DNA from: Dermacentor variabilis
Taxonomy: Eukaryota > Arthropoda > Arachnida > Ixodida > Ixodidae
DNA length: 64,000 nt
Reading direction: 5' to 3'
NCBI RefSeq assembly: GCF_050947875.1
Contig: NC_134574.1
Location: 103,263,469 to 103,327,468 of the forward strand
Position numbers and translations under genes: made by a program. Positions 1 to 11,314 of this stretch are shown in pieces. Positions within the stretch are counted from its first letter, which is position 1. Each line of letters starts with the position of its first letter. The notes under the pieces were generated by a model, which saw only the letters and a program-made list of their open reading frames with translations, did no database searches and was not told where the DNA came from.

Positions 1-180
1 AGGTGCAGAAGTTGCAAACAGAGTTGGGCATTCCTTGTGCACAGAAAGGTACACCATCTAGGCCTCCATTGGAGCCCAGTTCGAAAACTTGAAGCAGAGA
101 AAGCCTTTCAGTGTTTACAAAGACCAGTGCTCTGAGGCTTGACCCACTGTCCACTGGTGTTTCCTGTCCCTTTGTTGCAG

Positions 181-352
181 GATTAATGGAACACCTGTGA
201 CACTAGAAGGCACCCAGAGGTCGTCGTCGTTGCAGTGGTCCCTCGGCTTCCAACTCTCCGTGGTCGAGATGGAGGCGGCCGAGTGCCTATTCAATCGTAG
301 GTCGAACGTCGAAGGGGACACTGCGTCGCTACAGGATGCCGACGTCACCGAT
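181..352 (+). CDS. ATG2: ATG2 exon 1 of window
   Basis: It is preceded by a pyrimidine tract ending TTGCAG and followed by GTACGT. One base completes an upstream codon, then 57 codons follow, ending in phase 0. The translated VVEMEAAECLF matches the vertebrate block with VDVEAVECLY. The upstream exon that would supply the other two bases of the split codon is not in the window. Confidence 0.85.
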
Positions 353-1007
353 GTACGTAGCATCACTTGATCAATGGTTATGTCCCATGCATTTTCCAAA
401 CCTTTCACGAGTGTATCATGAGGGGATGTATACAGCCAGTTGATTGCTGTGAGCCCCTGACAAGTGATTGCTAAAGTGTGGTCTTCTTTCTGTGTGTTTA
501 ACGTAGGAGTACCAGTATTTCTGAATCTGACGTTATCAAGATTTTATTGACTGACTGCAGGGGACTTCATGCAAAAAAAAAAAAGAATGGTGCACACATA
601 GGAAGGGGAGAGACACAAGTGCTCGTGTTCCCCTTCAACCACGTTGCATTAGTGTGCCTTTACCTTTGTTTGCGTCCTTAGCGCTGTGCTCGCCCGAACA
701 TGTACAACCAACTACATGGTGTCTCCTTTAATTCGCAGTGTGGTGCGTGCGTCATTTTTCTTGCACTAATTCCTCTCATCATATATGAAAGACTAACTAG
801 CCCAACACTTCGTCCTTCCCGAATGTAGAGCAGGACTTTCATGCAGTGGGTGTGGAGAGGTTTATCTAAGTGACATGCCTCTACCCTGCGACTCTCCTGC
901 AGGGAAGGTTAACGCATTTGTGCTGCTAGGGCTATGGATGAGGCAGCGTGAAATGAACGAAATAAGGACGTCTCTGTACACTGAATAGGTAGGGGATGCA
1001 AATACTG

Positions 1008-1345
1008 AATACCATATAGACTCGTGTAAGGGCCGCACCTCCAGCCCGGTAGCCCAAAATTTGTAGAGAGAAAAATTCCATCGGAGAAGCAATCGCGTTT
1101 GGTGCGCCCCGTGCATGCACATCAGCGAATTTTTGTGCGCTGCCCACTTCCGTGTGCCCCTGCTAGATGGCAAGAGCTGTGCTTTGACCACTGATGCAGT
1201 GGTACGTTTAGGAATCCGGGTTGTGCAGTAGTTGCCGGCTGCACCAGCACCATTTTGACCAAAAGGTTTGGTCCCATGTAAGGGCGGCGCCTCATCGAAA
1301 TTTAGAGAAAAAAAGAAGTGCAGCCCTTAGGAAAGTCTATACAGA
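1008..1345. mobile_element. Short pogo-like deletion derivative, family E (TIR GTAAGGGCCGCACC)
   Basis: The left end reads ACTCGTGTAAGGGCCGCACC. A partly matching inverted end (GGGCTGCAC when complemented, next to a TATAGAC word) lies near 1315-1345, and an internal GTAAGGGCGGCGCC occurs at about 1278. The left 120 bases closely resemble the start of the element at 33296, which retains a transposase helix-turn-helix remnant. I see no coding capacity here. The boundaries are approximate and I could not confirm a target duplication. Confidence 0.5.
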
Positions 1346-3597
1346 AGTAGTAGGTTTCGAATCGAATATTGAATCGAATATCTAACAAACCCTTATGCTT
1401 GCAAATTTTGTTTACAAACCTACGAAAAGAGACCATTGTATGCCTACGAACGGCGTTCAGAAGCAGGGGCCACCATACAGTGTTTCGGAAACGGGGAGTC
1501 CAGGAACAGCAATCATCTAGTACATTCGCTTTCGTTGGCAAGGTAGTTGTTGTTGGCTTTCTGAGGGTTCTGCGACTGTTGTGCACAGATCTGCATTGAT
1601 TCGATATCAAACCATAACTTTTACAGTTGCCAACACATTTTTCAGACTCCAAAAATTCGGACTTTATGGATATTCCGGACTTCATAAATACATTGGCAGG
1701 GTTCCTATAGAGCTAATGCATTTTTGGAACGCAAGTTTTCGGACAAATTTAGGCCCCAAAGTTCAATTTTTCTGACTAAATCGCTCGTTCCGAGCCATGC
1801 TACCCAATCATGGGGGCTGCCATGTTGGATTTTTCACTGGCTTGGCATTTAGTGGCCCGCTCTATGGCCTCAAAGATTGGGAGGCACATGCTTTTAATAG
1901 AGAGTGCGTAAGGTAGAGTTACTATAGTAACTCTATGGCGTGTGACATCATCTCATCTTGGAGGCCATGCTTACTCTTCCTTGGCTGACAAGATGCTCCA
2001 GAGGATGGCACTTTTTCTTGTTTCTTTCTTTTTTTGGTCTGCACAATTGTCGTAATCACTTAATGTGGGATTCATCTATTTTTTTTTTTAAGTTCCTGTG
2101 CTATTTGCAGGTGGTTTCTGTAGAAGACGTTGCATCTTTGTGTGTGTTTGTGTAGCTTCGCACTTAATTGACCAGCACCCCCTTGTGTACCTTCGTGAGA
2201 GCCAAGTGGCGAGATGAAACGTGGCTCATTTTTTCAATCTCCATGGTGATCTCAGGCAATGAAGATCGCCAACACAGTCATGCTCTTGTCAGACTGTATA
2301 CGAAGACGTTACACTTGTACAAATCCAAGCAAATCTGATCGCCTGCAAGCATGGTAGGAGGCAGGGCATTAGAGATTTTTTTCAAAGTCGCTGTACGCCT
2401 AACAAATGTTCATCCCAAAAAAATAACGAGTTTTTTGGACTGTTTCTCAGTCCCTGCAAGGTCCGTAAAATCGATCGGCGACTGTATGCCAACACCTGAC
2501 AACACAGCTCCGATTAGGCCTAACGGGCTAAACAGTGTGGCCAGTAGTGTGGCCTTGACGAAAACTCACCTCCAGCTGATGTGGGGGCGTACCACAACCT
2601 GCCGCGGAAAGTTTGTTGCTAATAGTACTTTCTTACGGGCTGGCTCATCGTGATTGATTGCGAGATCCCGCATACGTGTTAGATTAACAGCCATTGAAGT
2701 AGCATTTGGGTGGGCGGTCGACCAGCTGGCAACTACTGCGACCATGTATTCCATGTTCGTCTGTGTTCACATGTATGCAGAAAGCTCTGAACTGCATGAA
2801 TCTGTGTGCGTGAACAATGAACTTTTTATCCAATACGATCACCATGCCTATCCGGTGGCTAATCGGCCAGATCTTCTCACCTACTTCCATGCTTTCCATA
2901 TGCGTGCTGCTTTTGTTGTTCCTTCCATCCGTGCAGAGTTAATTGTTTCAGGCAGTCGGTGCCGTTGACCTGGTCGAACCTTGTACTAATAGAGGTTGCG
3001 TGTCGTGGGAATGCTGCATGTGTCAAAGCACCGACCACAGCCGGGTCACTCGCCAAATATACCAATATTTGAAAGACCGAGTATTGGAGGTATTGAATAC
3101 TGGATATTGGATTCATGCATTGAATTAGTCTAATGGTCTATTCGAAATAGAACACATTCGATTATATGCGTGCTGCTATTGAATAGTCAACCACTTCTCA
3201 TAGAAATGGGCTCTGAGCATTCAAGTAATTATGACCCCCTCCTCCCCTTGTATGCACTTGATTGCATTACATTTCCCTCGCTCCCCTCTCCTCTTGCTCA
3301 CACGGGAAAGACCGCACATCAATCCACCATCCTTTTTGGCTTACCCTTGCAAGCTTTCGCTCGCACCCAGAGCGTACAGTGTGTGGGGCGCAAGAGGATC
3401 CCATCGCACTTGGACTTTATATGTCACATGACACTGCTCTGCTTCGGTGGTTGCTCTCGATCGTGGGGCATGCAATTTGATAGGTGCATTCGCAAGCAGG
3501 CGCTAGCAATTCAGTCATTTGATTGTCTGTGTCTGTGGTAAGTTTCCATTTCTTGTCCCTGTATTTCTTTGGGGCGCTAGTGAAAGTGTATAAACAG

Positions 3598-3711
3598 ACT
3601 TCATTATATTGAGGTTCTAAATACATGGTGTTCTATGAACAACAATATACATTGTTATATCGAGAATTTTGTTACATTGAAGTTCTTCATATTGAGGTTT
3701 GACTGTACTTA
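3598..3711. mobile_element. MITE end fragment (TIR CAGTCAAACCTCAATAT)
   Basis: The sequence ends TTGAGGTTTGACTGTA, the complement of a TACAGTCAAACCTCAA terminus of the pogo/mariner MITE type seen repeatedly in this window. It is AT-rich, contains TTATATCGAGAA and TTACATTGAAG words, and has no visible left end, so it is probably a truncated copy. Confidence 0.5.
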
Positions 3712-3952
3712 AACAATGTGAGGTAATAAGGTAAAGGAAAACACTGCGGATGAGTAAATACAAGAAAGTGACCAGTAGGATACTCTAGTCGGATGCTTGC
3801 TGATAAAAGATTAGTCAACAAAGGTTTTCTTTTCGTGTCAATTAACTGCCGCTCACTGTTGGATTCCTAACGAGGTGTATCCCTTTGAAGGGGATGATAA
3901 AACTATATTCCACTGTCACTTCACCACTTATCCTCTTGTACATTTATTTCAG

Positions 3953-4051
3953 GTTCTCTCCCTCTTTGAAAGCGAAGACACCTGCAAGAAGCCTTCCGAG
4001 GCGGAGCCCTTTCTGAGGCTAAAGTATGAATACCCAAAGATATCACCACAG
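3953..4051 (+). CDS. ATG2: ATG2 exon 2
   Basis: The acceptor is TTTCAG and the donor is GTACCC. It holds 33 codons, phase 0 at both ends, beginning VLSLFESED and containing PFLRLKYEYP. The ATG2 family has a comparable hydrophobic strand plus acidic linker at this place. The call rests mainly on phase and splice sites. Confidence 0.82.
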
Positions 4052-6250
4052 GTACCCTACTGTTCTTTTTCCCCTCGTTTTTTTTTTTTTTCTTGCTATT
4101 GATGGTTATGAAAGATCTTTCTTGGCAGTTTATTAAAACAAAGCTTGCAGGTTTCTTTTTATTTTTATCTTTCTTATTAGAGTGCTCACTGGACCTATGT
4201 AAGTATACAGGACTTGTTTTGCTTGACTTGTTTGTGTTGCAAGACGCAGATAATCTTCTGACTTAAATGTTTCAACTTCGTGTCCTGATCTGCAGCCCAT
4301 CAGGAAAGTAAGCAAATTCTCCACAAACTTTGCACAGTTTTCACTCTGTTGTCTAAATCTTACTTTGAACACTGCAGCTTGTAGTTATTTCTTTGCATTC
4401 CTTATTCTTTCAGCATCTTGCCCCCCCCCCTCTTTTTCTTTTTTATGGTAAAATATCTGAGCTGCCTATGTTTTTGGAAATCAAGCATTCAGTAAACACT
4501 TCTGGTCTGAAGCACTAGGCTGATATCGGCATTTCTTCAGGCAGCATTGTGGTTGTATGGTCACTGCCAGCTTGCAACTCATTAACACTGGCCTGGCGCT
4601 CTTTAGTCACACTTGGCCCTTGCGCCAAAAAAGACTGCCAAATTCATCATCACTGCTAGGTCTTTTTGTTTTAAATTGAATTATTAATGAAAACAGCGAG
4701 GAACTGTTCTGGAGATGAGTATTGTACTTGCTGTTGCAAAAAGAATGTACAGTGAAACCTCGTTAAACCGTAGTTGGCCGGAGCTTGGGAAAGGTACGTA
4801 CTAAACGGTAGTACTGTTTAACCGAATAGCATGAGATCGCCCACTTACCTGTCGAAAACGGAACTCAGAGAGAGTGCGATGAAAGGGGAAAAAACATGCA
4901 GTATTTATTCACTTCGCGCGACAAAAGCGTTATTTTCGTTTGATGTCGCGGCGGCCTAGCACGCCGACGACAGCGGCCTCAAACTTACTGAAGCTGCGTG
5001 CCAGCTTTTCAGCCAGCCCCCTCTTCTCGGCAAACACTCGCATGGCAGATTCCTCGTTGGCGTTACGTATTCACCGTGCACGTGCGCAATAGTGCTGCAG
5101 AAGTCCCGGGGGCGCCTTTTTCATTACGGGTGCCGGAGTTTGGAATAATTTTCATTTGGAATAGAGTTACGTTATCGCGCCCCTATTGTCGTCGCGACGA
5201 TTGCATTCATGAGGCTGACGCAACGCGCAGCTTATGCCACTGTCGGGCCTGAATCGCCCGTGCTATCGCTTTCCGTGTCGTCCTCGTCACTGTCGCTAGT
5301 CGACACTTCGGCAACAACAGAGGCAACGATGGCGAAAAGTCGAACCTCGTAGCCGACATATCTTCGTGGTCGCAGCAGCGCTGCCGAGCAACTTCTTCGC
5401 ATTCCAAATGCCACACACTGTAGTCGACAGCAGATCCCTGTTGCGTGTCAGCGCCGACTTCTTCGTGTCACGTTCGATAGCACGGACGATGTCTTAATTT
5501 TTCTTCTATGCTGAGCACCCGGCGTCTTTTTTATCCAAGCTTCGGAACGACGCGAGTCCTCGCTTGCATGACGCCATAACGCTCTCTGGCACCGCGTCGA
5601 AATGATGTTGATGTTGATGTGGCTTCACGCGCAAACGCACAGGGCGCTTGGAGGCCGTTGTTCCGATCCCTGAGGCGTGTTGTTCTGCCGGGCCGCCCAA
5701 TGGAGACGGCGCAGCGCCGTGTTTGCGCGACGAAAAGTTCAAACGCTACGTTTTAACCGGTGCGTACGCAGTAAGCTGGTACGGTTTATACGGATACGAA
5801 ACACATTATGTTCAATGGCCTCTGAGTCGGGGATTTGACTTTACTACTTTTAAAACGAAACTACTGTTTAAGCGGGTACGGTTTAACGAGGTTTTACTGT
5901 ACTGGTTAATCAGTTATTCGACGAATTGAGGACCTTGGACCGTGGGTAAAGTCTGTCCAGCAAAGTTATTTGGGCAGAGCTTGGGGTGAAATGAGCATTG
6001 GCTAAACGAAGTTTAAAGCAAGATTCAGACTTCTTGTTTTGCCTACCACACACACGGAAAGATGGTGGCTTATACCATTCTCTAGTGTTCGTAAGGTGTC
6101 AATGACAGTTAAAGCAAGTCACCGATAGGATGCAAAATGCCCTCATGACAGTTTGGGTACACAGTGGCAACAAACTGTCCGTAATCTAGAAGCCCATATG
6201 AGACATTGAGAGTGTCTTTTGTCCGAGAGTGTCTGTTGTTCTGTGTGCAG
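4052..6250 (+). other. ATG2 intron 2
   Basis: 2.2 kb. The second half is occupied by the Tigger deletion derivative at 4750-5899. The rest (4052-4749 and 5900-6250) contains only low-complexity T and C runs and nothing I recognise. Confidence 0.7.
4750..5899 (-). mobile_element. Non-autonomous Tigger deletion derivative, family A copy 1
   Basis: It is bounded by inverted termini (CAGTGAAACCTCGTTAAACC at the left; its complement, ending GGTTTTACTG, at the right) and flanked by TA on both sides, as expected of pogo/Tigger insertions. On the minus strand, roughly from 5505 down to 5230, it keeps a frameshifted start of a transposase (pipsqueak helix-turn-helix region) joined directly to an acidic C-terminal tail (EDDTESDSTGDSGPTVA). 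The catalytic domain is absent. The copy at 29592-30729 appears to carry the same junction, so the pair probably descends from one deleted progenitor mobilised by a full-length relative. Confidence 0.85.
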
Positions 6251-6418
6251 ACTCGGACAAGCAGGGAGCAGACGACAGGCATCACCTTGGAGCTGCTGCC
6301 AGTGCAAATCGAGCTGGACAGGTCCCTGGAGGACCGCATTCACGCGCTGCTCTACCCTCCTCCACATTTCTCTTCCACCAGCGAGAAGAAAAATGACATC
6401 TGGAGCATGTCTGTCAAC
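6251..6418 (+). CDS. ATG2: ATG2 exon 3
   Basis: The acceptor is TGTGCAG and the donor is GTGAGT. It holds 56 codons, phase 0 to phase 0. The translated ITLELLPVQIELDRSLEDRI matches the strongly conserved vertebrate segment with LELSPVQLDLDRSLEDRV, one of the clearest ATG2 signatures in the window. Confidence 0.95.
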
Positions 6419-6507
6419 GTGAGTGGCTCTCCAAAATGTACACACATGTGGCTCATGAGATGGCTGTCTCTAACATGTGATCTGCTGCCTGCACCATTCA
6501 CAGAATA

Positions 6508-7519
6508 CTATATTTACTTGATTCTAATGCGCCCTCGATCGTAACGTGCACCCGTTCTCTGTGACAAAAAAAAAAAGTCCTCGATTGTAATGCCCACCCG
6601 TTTGCAGTGACATAAAAAAAAAAAAATTTAACAGTACCGTGCACCTCATTCTTTCATACAGAAATACAACTTTCTCTCATTTCGGAAAAAAATGATTTAC
6701 TCCCAATGCACTAAAGTTGCAATAAAGAAAGTCGCAGTTTCACCTGAAAGGCGAAGCCTCGGTTACAATAGCAAATTAGTAGACAGCCATCCGAAAAGTA
6801 AGGATAGTAGTTATATCGGCTGTATAAACATTTAAACATTTGCTTACTAACTAAATTAACCAGCATGGTGTCACGTGCACAAGCAAACATGAACACGTCT
6901 CAATGACCGCGGAAGCTCTTTAAACGCTGGAGTGAGGAAGTGTGGTAGCAGGAGTGAGGGAGTTGACCTTTGTGTGGCCTTTCACTTCGATGCAAACTAA
7001 GTGACGAGAACACAGCGCGGTGCACCTAGATGCATAGACTCTCGTCTCTGTTAGAGATAGCTTTCGAGACAGGGGGCCGCGCGGCCGCGCCATACGTGGC
7101 AGCCGCCGGTGCAGAACACTTCTCCGGTGTGTGCCAGTCCCGCACGCAAGTTTTGAGGACTCCGAACGCCCGCGATGTGGCCCGATTTACGTCCATCTCC
7201 GCACGTGTGATCACTTTCCTTTTAATTGCGGCATTGTGATGAACTCTGCACGTCATTACAGTCGGGCCTTCCATGCTGATAGAGCAAACGCAGAAAAGGG
7301 GAAGACGGACGGTACACTAACCTAAGCCAAAGGAAGCATTGCCTAAGCACACGTACTACACCTCATGGAGAAAGCTACGGCAGCTAGGCTCGAAGCAGGT
7401 ACGAGGCGGCCATTTTGAAATGCCGATGGCGATATGGTCACACCCGATTCTAACGAGCACACAATTTTTGGACCCGTTTTATCGGAAAATAAGTGCGTGT
7501 TAGATTCAGGCAAATACGG
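6508..7519 (-). mobile_element. Pogo-like deletion derivative, family D (TIR near TATTTACTTGATTCTAA)
   Basis: Imperfect inverted termini (CTATATTTACTTGATTCTAA; complement of the right end, CCGTATTTGCCTGAATCTAA) are flanked by TA. On the minus strand, 7274 down to 7026, an 82-codon frame starts MEGPTVMTC and contains the segment AFGVLKTCVRDW, which fits the helix-turn-helix of pipsqueak-type Tigger transposases (family form FGVpkscVRDWRkq). The catalytic domain is missing. A related N-terminal remnant lies at 39495-39806. Confidence 0.72.
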
Positions 7520-8288
7520 TACACCGTTCAGTCAATGTCAGATTTGTGGGACTCCCTAGGGAAGGTGAAAACATCCAAAAAGAAAAGTTGGGCAGTTCGA
7601 AAAAAAAAAAAACAAGTGTCTGCCTTTTACTGGCCTTAGGGGCTCAAATCACCACAGCCAAGTCCAGAATACCTCTGAAGACCGGCCAGTGCACTTATCA
7701 GGCATCTTGGCTCTCGTGCTGTGACAGGAGATGGCAGGTGCGCACGTGTGTAATTAAGGAACGCGTACTGTGTCCTGTGACAGTGGCTCATTTCCTCTCT
7801 CTGTGTGCTTCACTGTAAGACAATCCTTATGCTTGACCAGGTAATACTGTTGCATTGCGGCAAAGCTGACTTCTGGTGTTATACGTTAGTTGTGCCATGC
7901 TCTCAATGCTTCCCACGCTTCGAAGCCATTGGCAAGAATGACAGATGTGGAGTCGAAGAAAGGTACCCATTGGAATTATGTAAATATCGATTTACTTGGA
8001 CTTCTAACACTGAACTTCCTGAGGTATGAAAGATTTCAATTCGAATATTGGTCTACCCACATCTCTCAAAGAAAGAAAGAAAAAAAAGACATTGAGCATG
8101 GCACACCTATATTTACTGCGAGCTCAGCTTCTAAATCTCTAGTCGATGCAATAAGCTGCATCCTCGTCAGAATTGCCGGAAAAGTAATCCTTGTCGGATA
8201 CCTGACGGGCGTCCTCGGCATCCCAAATGATGTCGTCTTCAATGCCGTCTAGTGTATTCGACAAACCGTTTTTAAAGCCAGCATAGAT

Positions 8289-8480
8289 ACACTCGAACCT
8301 CATTATAACAAAATGGGATATAACGAAATAATGAATGTAACGAAGTAAATTAAATTCCCCTTGAAATCCCCATAGAGATCCATGTATTTAAGATCTCGTT
8401 TTGACGAAGTGAAATTGTCCTGCCAATGGACATAACTGGATATAACAAACTAAATTCATCTCCAAAAAGGACACAAGAAA
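8289..8480. mobile_element. MITE fragment, family F (CCTCATTATAAC...GGATATAACG)
   Basis: About 190 bases, from CGAACCTCATTATAACAAAA onward, share words in the same order with 56104-56225: GGATATAACG, AATTCCCC, GAAATCCCCAT, GAGATC, ATGTATTT and CTGCCAAT. The copy near 56104 is interrupted by an intact Tigger, while this copy is simply truncated on its right. No coding sequence is seen. Confidence 0.65.
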
Positions 8481-8675
8481 GACTTAGGACACATGAAGTG
8501 CTTGTGCTGAATTTTCTTTTCTCAAAGCTCTCTGCCTTGGTGTTTTTAGCAACTATCGCTATCGAGACATTTCTATGTTTAATTAATATTAGCTCTTTGT
8601 CAAGGTGCACCTGTCCTCTCCCAAGCGAGGTGTGTTAACATCCTTGCTTCCTCCTTCTCGTCTCTGCATGTTCAG

Positions 8676-8755
8676 CAAGACAATCAGGGTTCTAGTCCCA
8701 CGGTGGCCAGGACCAGCATCACAGTACGGAGCCCTTTCATCAAGGCCAACCTGAG
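8676..8755 (+). CDS. ATG2: ATG2 exon 4
   Basis: The acceptor is GTTCAG and the donor is GTGAGC. It holds 26 codons plus two bases (phase 2). It encodes a serine-rich lead followed by TSITVRSPFIKANLR, a beta-strand typical of the repeating beta-groove; the split arginine codon is completed by exon 5. Confidence 0.87.
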
Positions 8756-9148
8756 GTGAGCCCACTGACGTTCGCAGCTGCAAGTTTTATTGCAGCAGCT
8801 TTCGCTGGTGATAAAAGTGTCACATTTACACGCTTGCTGTGACGCTTTTATATAGAGCCATTGTCTGTGTCCCAGTTGTCTGCCCCGTTAAACTGCCTTT
8901 ACATCGACAGTTTGAAGGGGTCGTGGAGAACGGTGGGTTTGCTTGCCTCTGAACAAGCAACTTTCCTTCCCAGTGACAGAACAAAAAGGTTAAAAAGAAA
9001 GAAAAAAAGAAAGAGCGAGCTTTGTCATACGCCAGAGAAAAACACTCTGCAAGCATCTGCAAGCAGCAGTGTGAGCTCGAAGAGAAAGAAGACTTCATGG
9101 TTGCAAGCAGCATCGCGCCGTGCCACCATTCACGCATTGTCTGTAGAA

Positions 9149-9200
9149 GGAATTCCCTAGGAATTCCCCAGGAATTCCCCAGGACGCCCCAGGAATTCGA
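9149..9200. repeat. Tandem GGAATTCCCC array
   Basis: Four imperfect copies of an 11-12 base unit (GGAATTCCCCA and variants) lie head to tail. Each resembles the palindromic Rel/NF-kappaB site written on the opposite strand (GGGGAATTCC). A regulatory role is conjecture; it may simply be a short satellite inside an old transposon. Confidence 0.6.
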
Positions 9201-9292
9201 ACACAGTAAGCAGCGTGCCGAAGCTATGCAACGGAACCGCTCGCCACTTCTATGTGGCAGAGACAGAACATGCTTGTGTATCGGAACCACGG

Positions 9293-9541
9293 CTAAACAT
9301 TCCAATCATCGGCGATACGGACTTTGCGACCAAGCGCTTTGCGCACGAAATCTTCAGACACCTGGATAAGCTTTTTGAGCATGGCTGCTTCGCTAAGTTT
9401 ACTTCCAAGCACATCGTGCAAGCAATATTCGAACCTGCAGCTAAACCTTTCGGGCGTCAGTGCCACGACCATGCACATTGCGCGCCTACTCTTTGGACCT
9501 ACAGCTAGGCATTTGACCAAGAATGTGACCAAGAATGTCAC
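9293..9541 (-). pseudogene. Unassigned coding-like frame, probable transposon remnant
   Basis: An 82-codon minus-strand frame contains SEDFVRKALGRK and a regular helical-looking composition. It lies inside an ATG2 intron, opposite to the gene. I do not recognise the family. Neighbouring minus-strand frames at 8826-9305 and 9741-10136 could be parts of the same broken element. No termini were found. Confidence 0.3.
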
Positions 9542-10645
9542 ATTTAGCTAGGCTCGCAATATTCAGTAAACCTTGCACCGCATTCCATAAGCTCTCCAGG
9601 CCTTCGCAAGGTTCAAAGGAGAAAAAGTTCGTACAATACAATGTTCTCAAAATATGGTAGCTGGTGCAGAGAGTAGGCTGTAAAAACACAGGGTAAACAG
9701 CTCCGCATAAGTGCTGGCCTGCAATATGCGCATGTTTCAGCTATATTGCTGCCTGTCTACCAGTGGCTTTCTGATGTACGGCCAGTTCCTCAGCCGTTGT
9801 CTGGAAAATGAAACTTGAAATCCTGCTGAAAGCCTTCGTTGTAGTCATCTGGTCATTGCTACAAAATGACGAAAACACGCCATTGAATGTGACAGACATT
9901 GTGTGAGTGATGCCCCTTTTTGTAAGCTCCCCTGTTCCACTAGAGATGTGTGTCAACAAGGCAGTATGCAGATAAAATTCTGGGACCCACTGTGCTTTTC
10001 TGAGATATTGCGCAACATTCGGTCTGCTATCTATCTGGCCAACATCCTCTTCACAGAGCAGTGGAGAAGGATATCTTCGGGAAAAACGAGGACAGGCAAT
10101 GCCCTTCAGACTAAAGGCAAAACACTCCAGAAGCACCGCATTTGATAAGACCGCATTGACTACAGCCCTGGTACCCTTTCGATAGCTTAAAATCTAAGGT
10201 ACAAGTTTAAAATCTAAGGTGCAACTTTGAAAGCCATTTTCTCAAAACTGTCTTGCCTCCTACTCCGCTTGTCCTGCTGATTTCTTCGCGACTGCCTAGT
10301 CTGTTTCAGTTGCATTTTCTTTTCTTTACTATATTCTTTGAAGGGCGATTCAGGGTGTGACATTCTTGCTTTTCCTGTGCAACTTTTTCTGAATACATGA
10401 CTCAACTAGTTTTTCAGTCTAAATAACAGTTGTACAGTCACCTCATCAAAAATTAGAACTAAAGGACTCATGTTGTAAATGAAAAAAAAAAGTAAAAATG
10501 TCGCACCCTCAACTATTCATTTTGGAACGCATAGTGTTTCGAACAATTCTCCTACACATTTTGTAAGTCGTTCAGACTTGGGACTAGCCCAGAATGAGAA
10601 AAACTTTTGTCAATAAAGAAGTTGTTTAACTATAACGTAGAAATT

Positions 10646-10955
10646 TGTTATATTTCCTGTGCGCACATCTCGTCCCATTCACAACGCACTTAGTTTCATG
10701 CGCATTCATGGTCAAATGCAGGCATTTAGCTCATTACCACTACCAAGAGCTATTGCACATTGGAACAGTCTCCCGGATCACATTGCATCCATCTCCAATC
10801 GTGAAACATTCCGTGATAACCTGAATTTGTTGCATGTTAATATTGTATAACGATGTTGCACTTTGCTATTTTCGTCATGTAATTACTGTTGCCCTCCTTA
10901 CTCAATGCCCTTCGATGGGCCTGTAAGGTAATCTGAGTAAATAAATAACAACACA
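10646..10955 (+). mobile_element. 3' end of a non-LTR retrotransposon (Jockey/CR1-like)
   Basis: The frame at 10659-10850 reads SLPLPRAIAHWNSLPDHIAS followed by a stop, which matches the C-terminal signature of many LINE ORF2 proteins (PRTI..WN.LP). It is followed by about 100 bases of 3' untranslated sequence ending in AATAAATAA repeats. The copy is strongly 5'-truncated and non-functional. The clade is not certain from so short a piece. Confidence 0.7.
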
Positions 10956-11138
10956 AAAATTACCACTACCTCTGCCAATTTTCATCAATATCCATGAAGA
11001 AATAAAGAAGTTGATTTCGAAAGCCACGTTCACCCTTTAACCTTTTTTCACTTTATTTCGCAGGAGGTGTATGTTAGCTACGTCATTATTTTATGCAACA
11101 CCCAGTCTACAGTGCCTTTTTTTTTTTTCCGTTGGCAG

Positions 11139-11314
11139 GTTTCCTATTCCAGATATGCGGCCGCTGCAAGAAGTGCTCCACGAGCCTTGGTGGGAGAAGA
11201 ACCTGAGGCCGGACATCCTGTCGGTGGAGCTCCTGGAGCCAACGCTGTCCACAACGCTCGTTGCCGACGAGAACGAGGACCTCAAGCTGGTGCTAGTCTG
11301 CAAGGAGGCTCATC
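11139..11314 (+). CDS. ATG2: ATG2 exon 5
   Basis: The acceptor is TTGGCAG and the donor is GTAAGT. It is 176 bases, entering in phase 2 and leaving in phase 1. It begins with the conserved RFPIPDMRPL block (vertebrate RLPVPDLRPI) followed by WWEKNLRPDILSVELLEPTL, a hallmark ATG2 segment. Confidence 0.95.

Larger units (their letters stand above)
353..3952 (+). other. ATG2 intron 1
   Basis: 3.6 kb without host coding sequence. It contains a short deletion-type transposon relic at 1008-1345, a fragment rich in TTCGGAC/TTCCGGAC words near 1645-1745 that may be another relic, and a MITE end at 3598-3711. Short open frames here on either strand show no recognisable domain. Confidence 0.7.
6419..8675 (+). 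other. ATG2 intron 3
   Basis: 2.3 kb. It contains a pogo-like element at 6508-7519 and a MITE end at 8289-8480. Between them (7520-8288) I see only unassigned AT-rich sequence. Confidence 0.7.
8756..11138 (+). other. ATG2 intron 4
   Basis: 2.4 kb. It contains a tandem array of GGAATTCCCC words at 9149-9200, a coding-like but broken minus-strand stretch at about 9200-9541, and the 3' end of a LINE at 10646-10955. AATAAAGAAGTTG occurs twice (about 10613 and 11001), suggesting another dispersed repeat. Confidence 0.65.
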
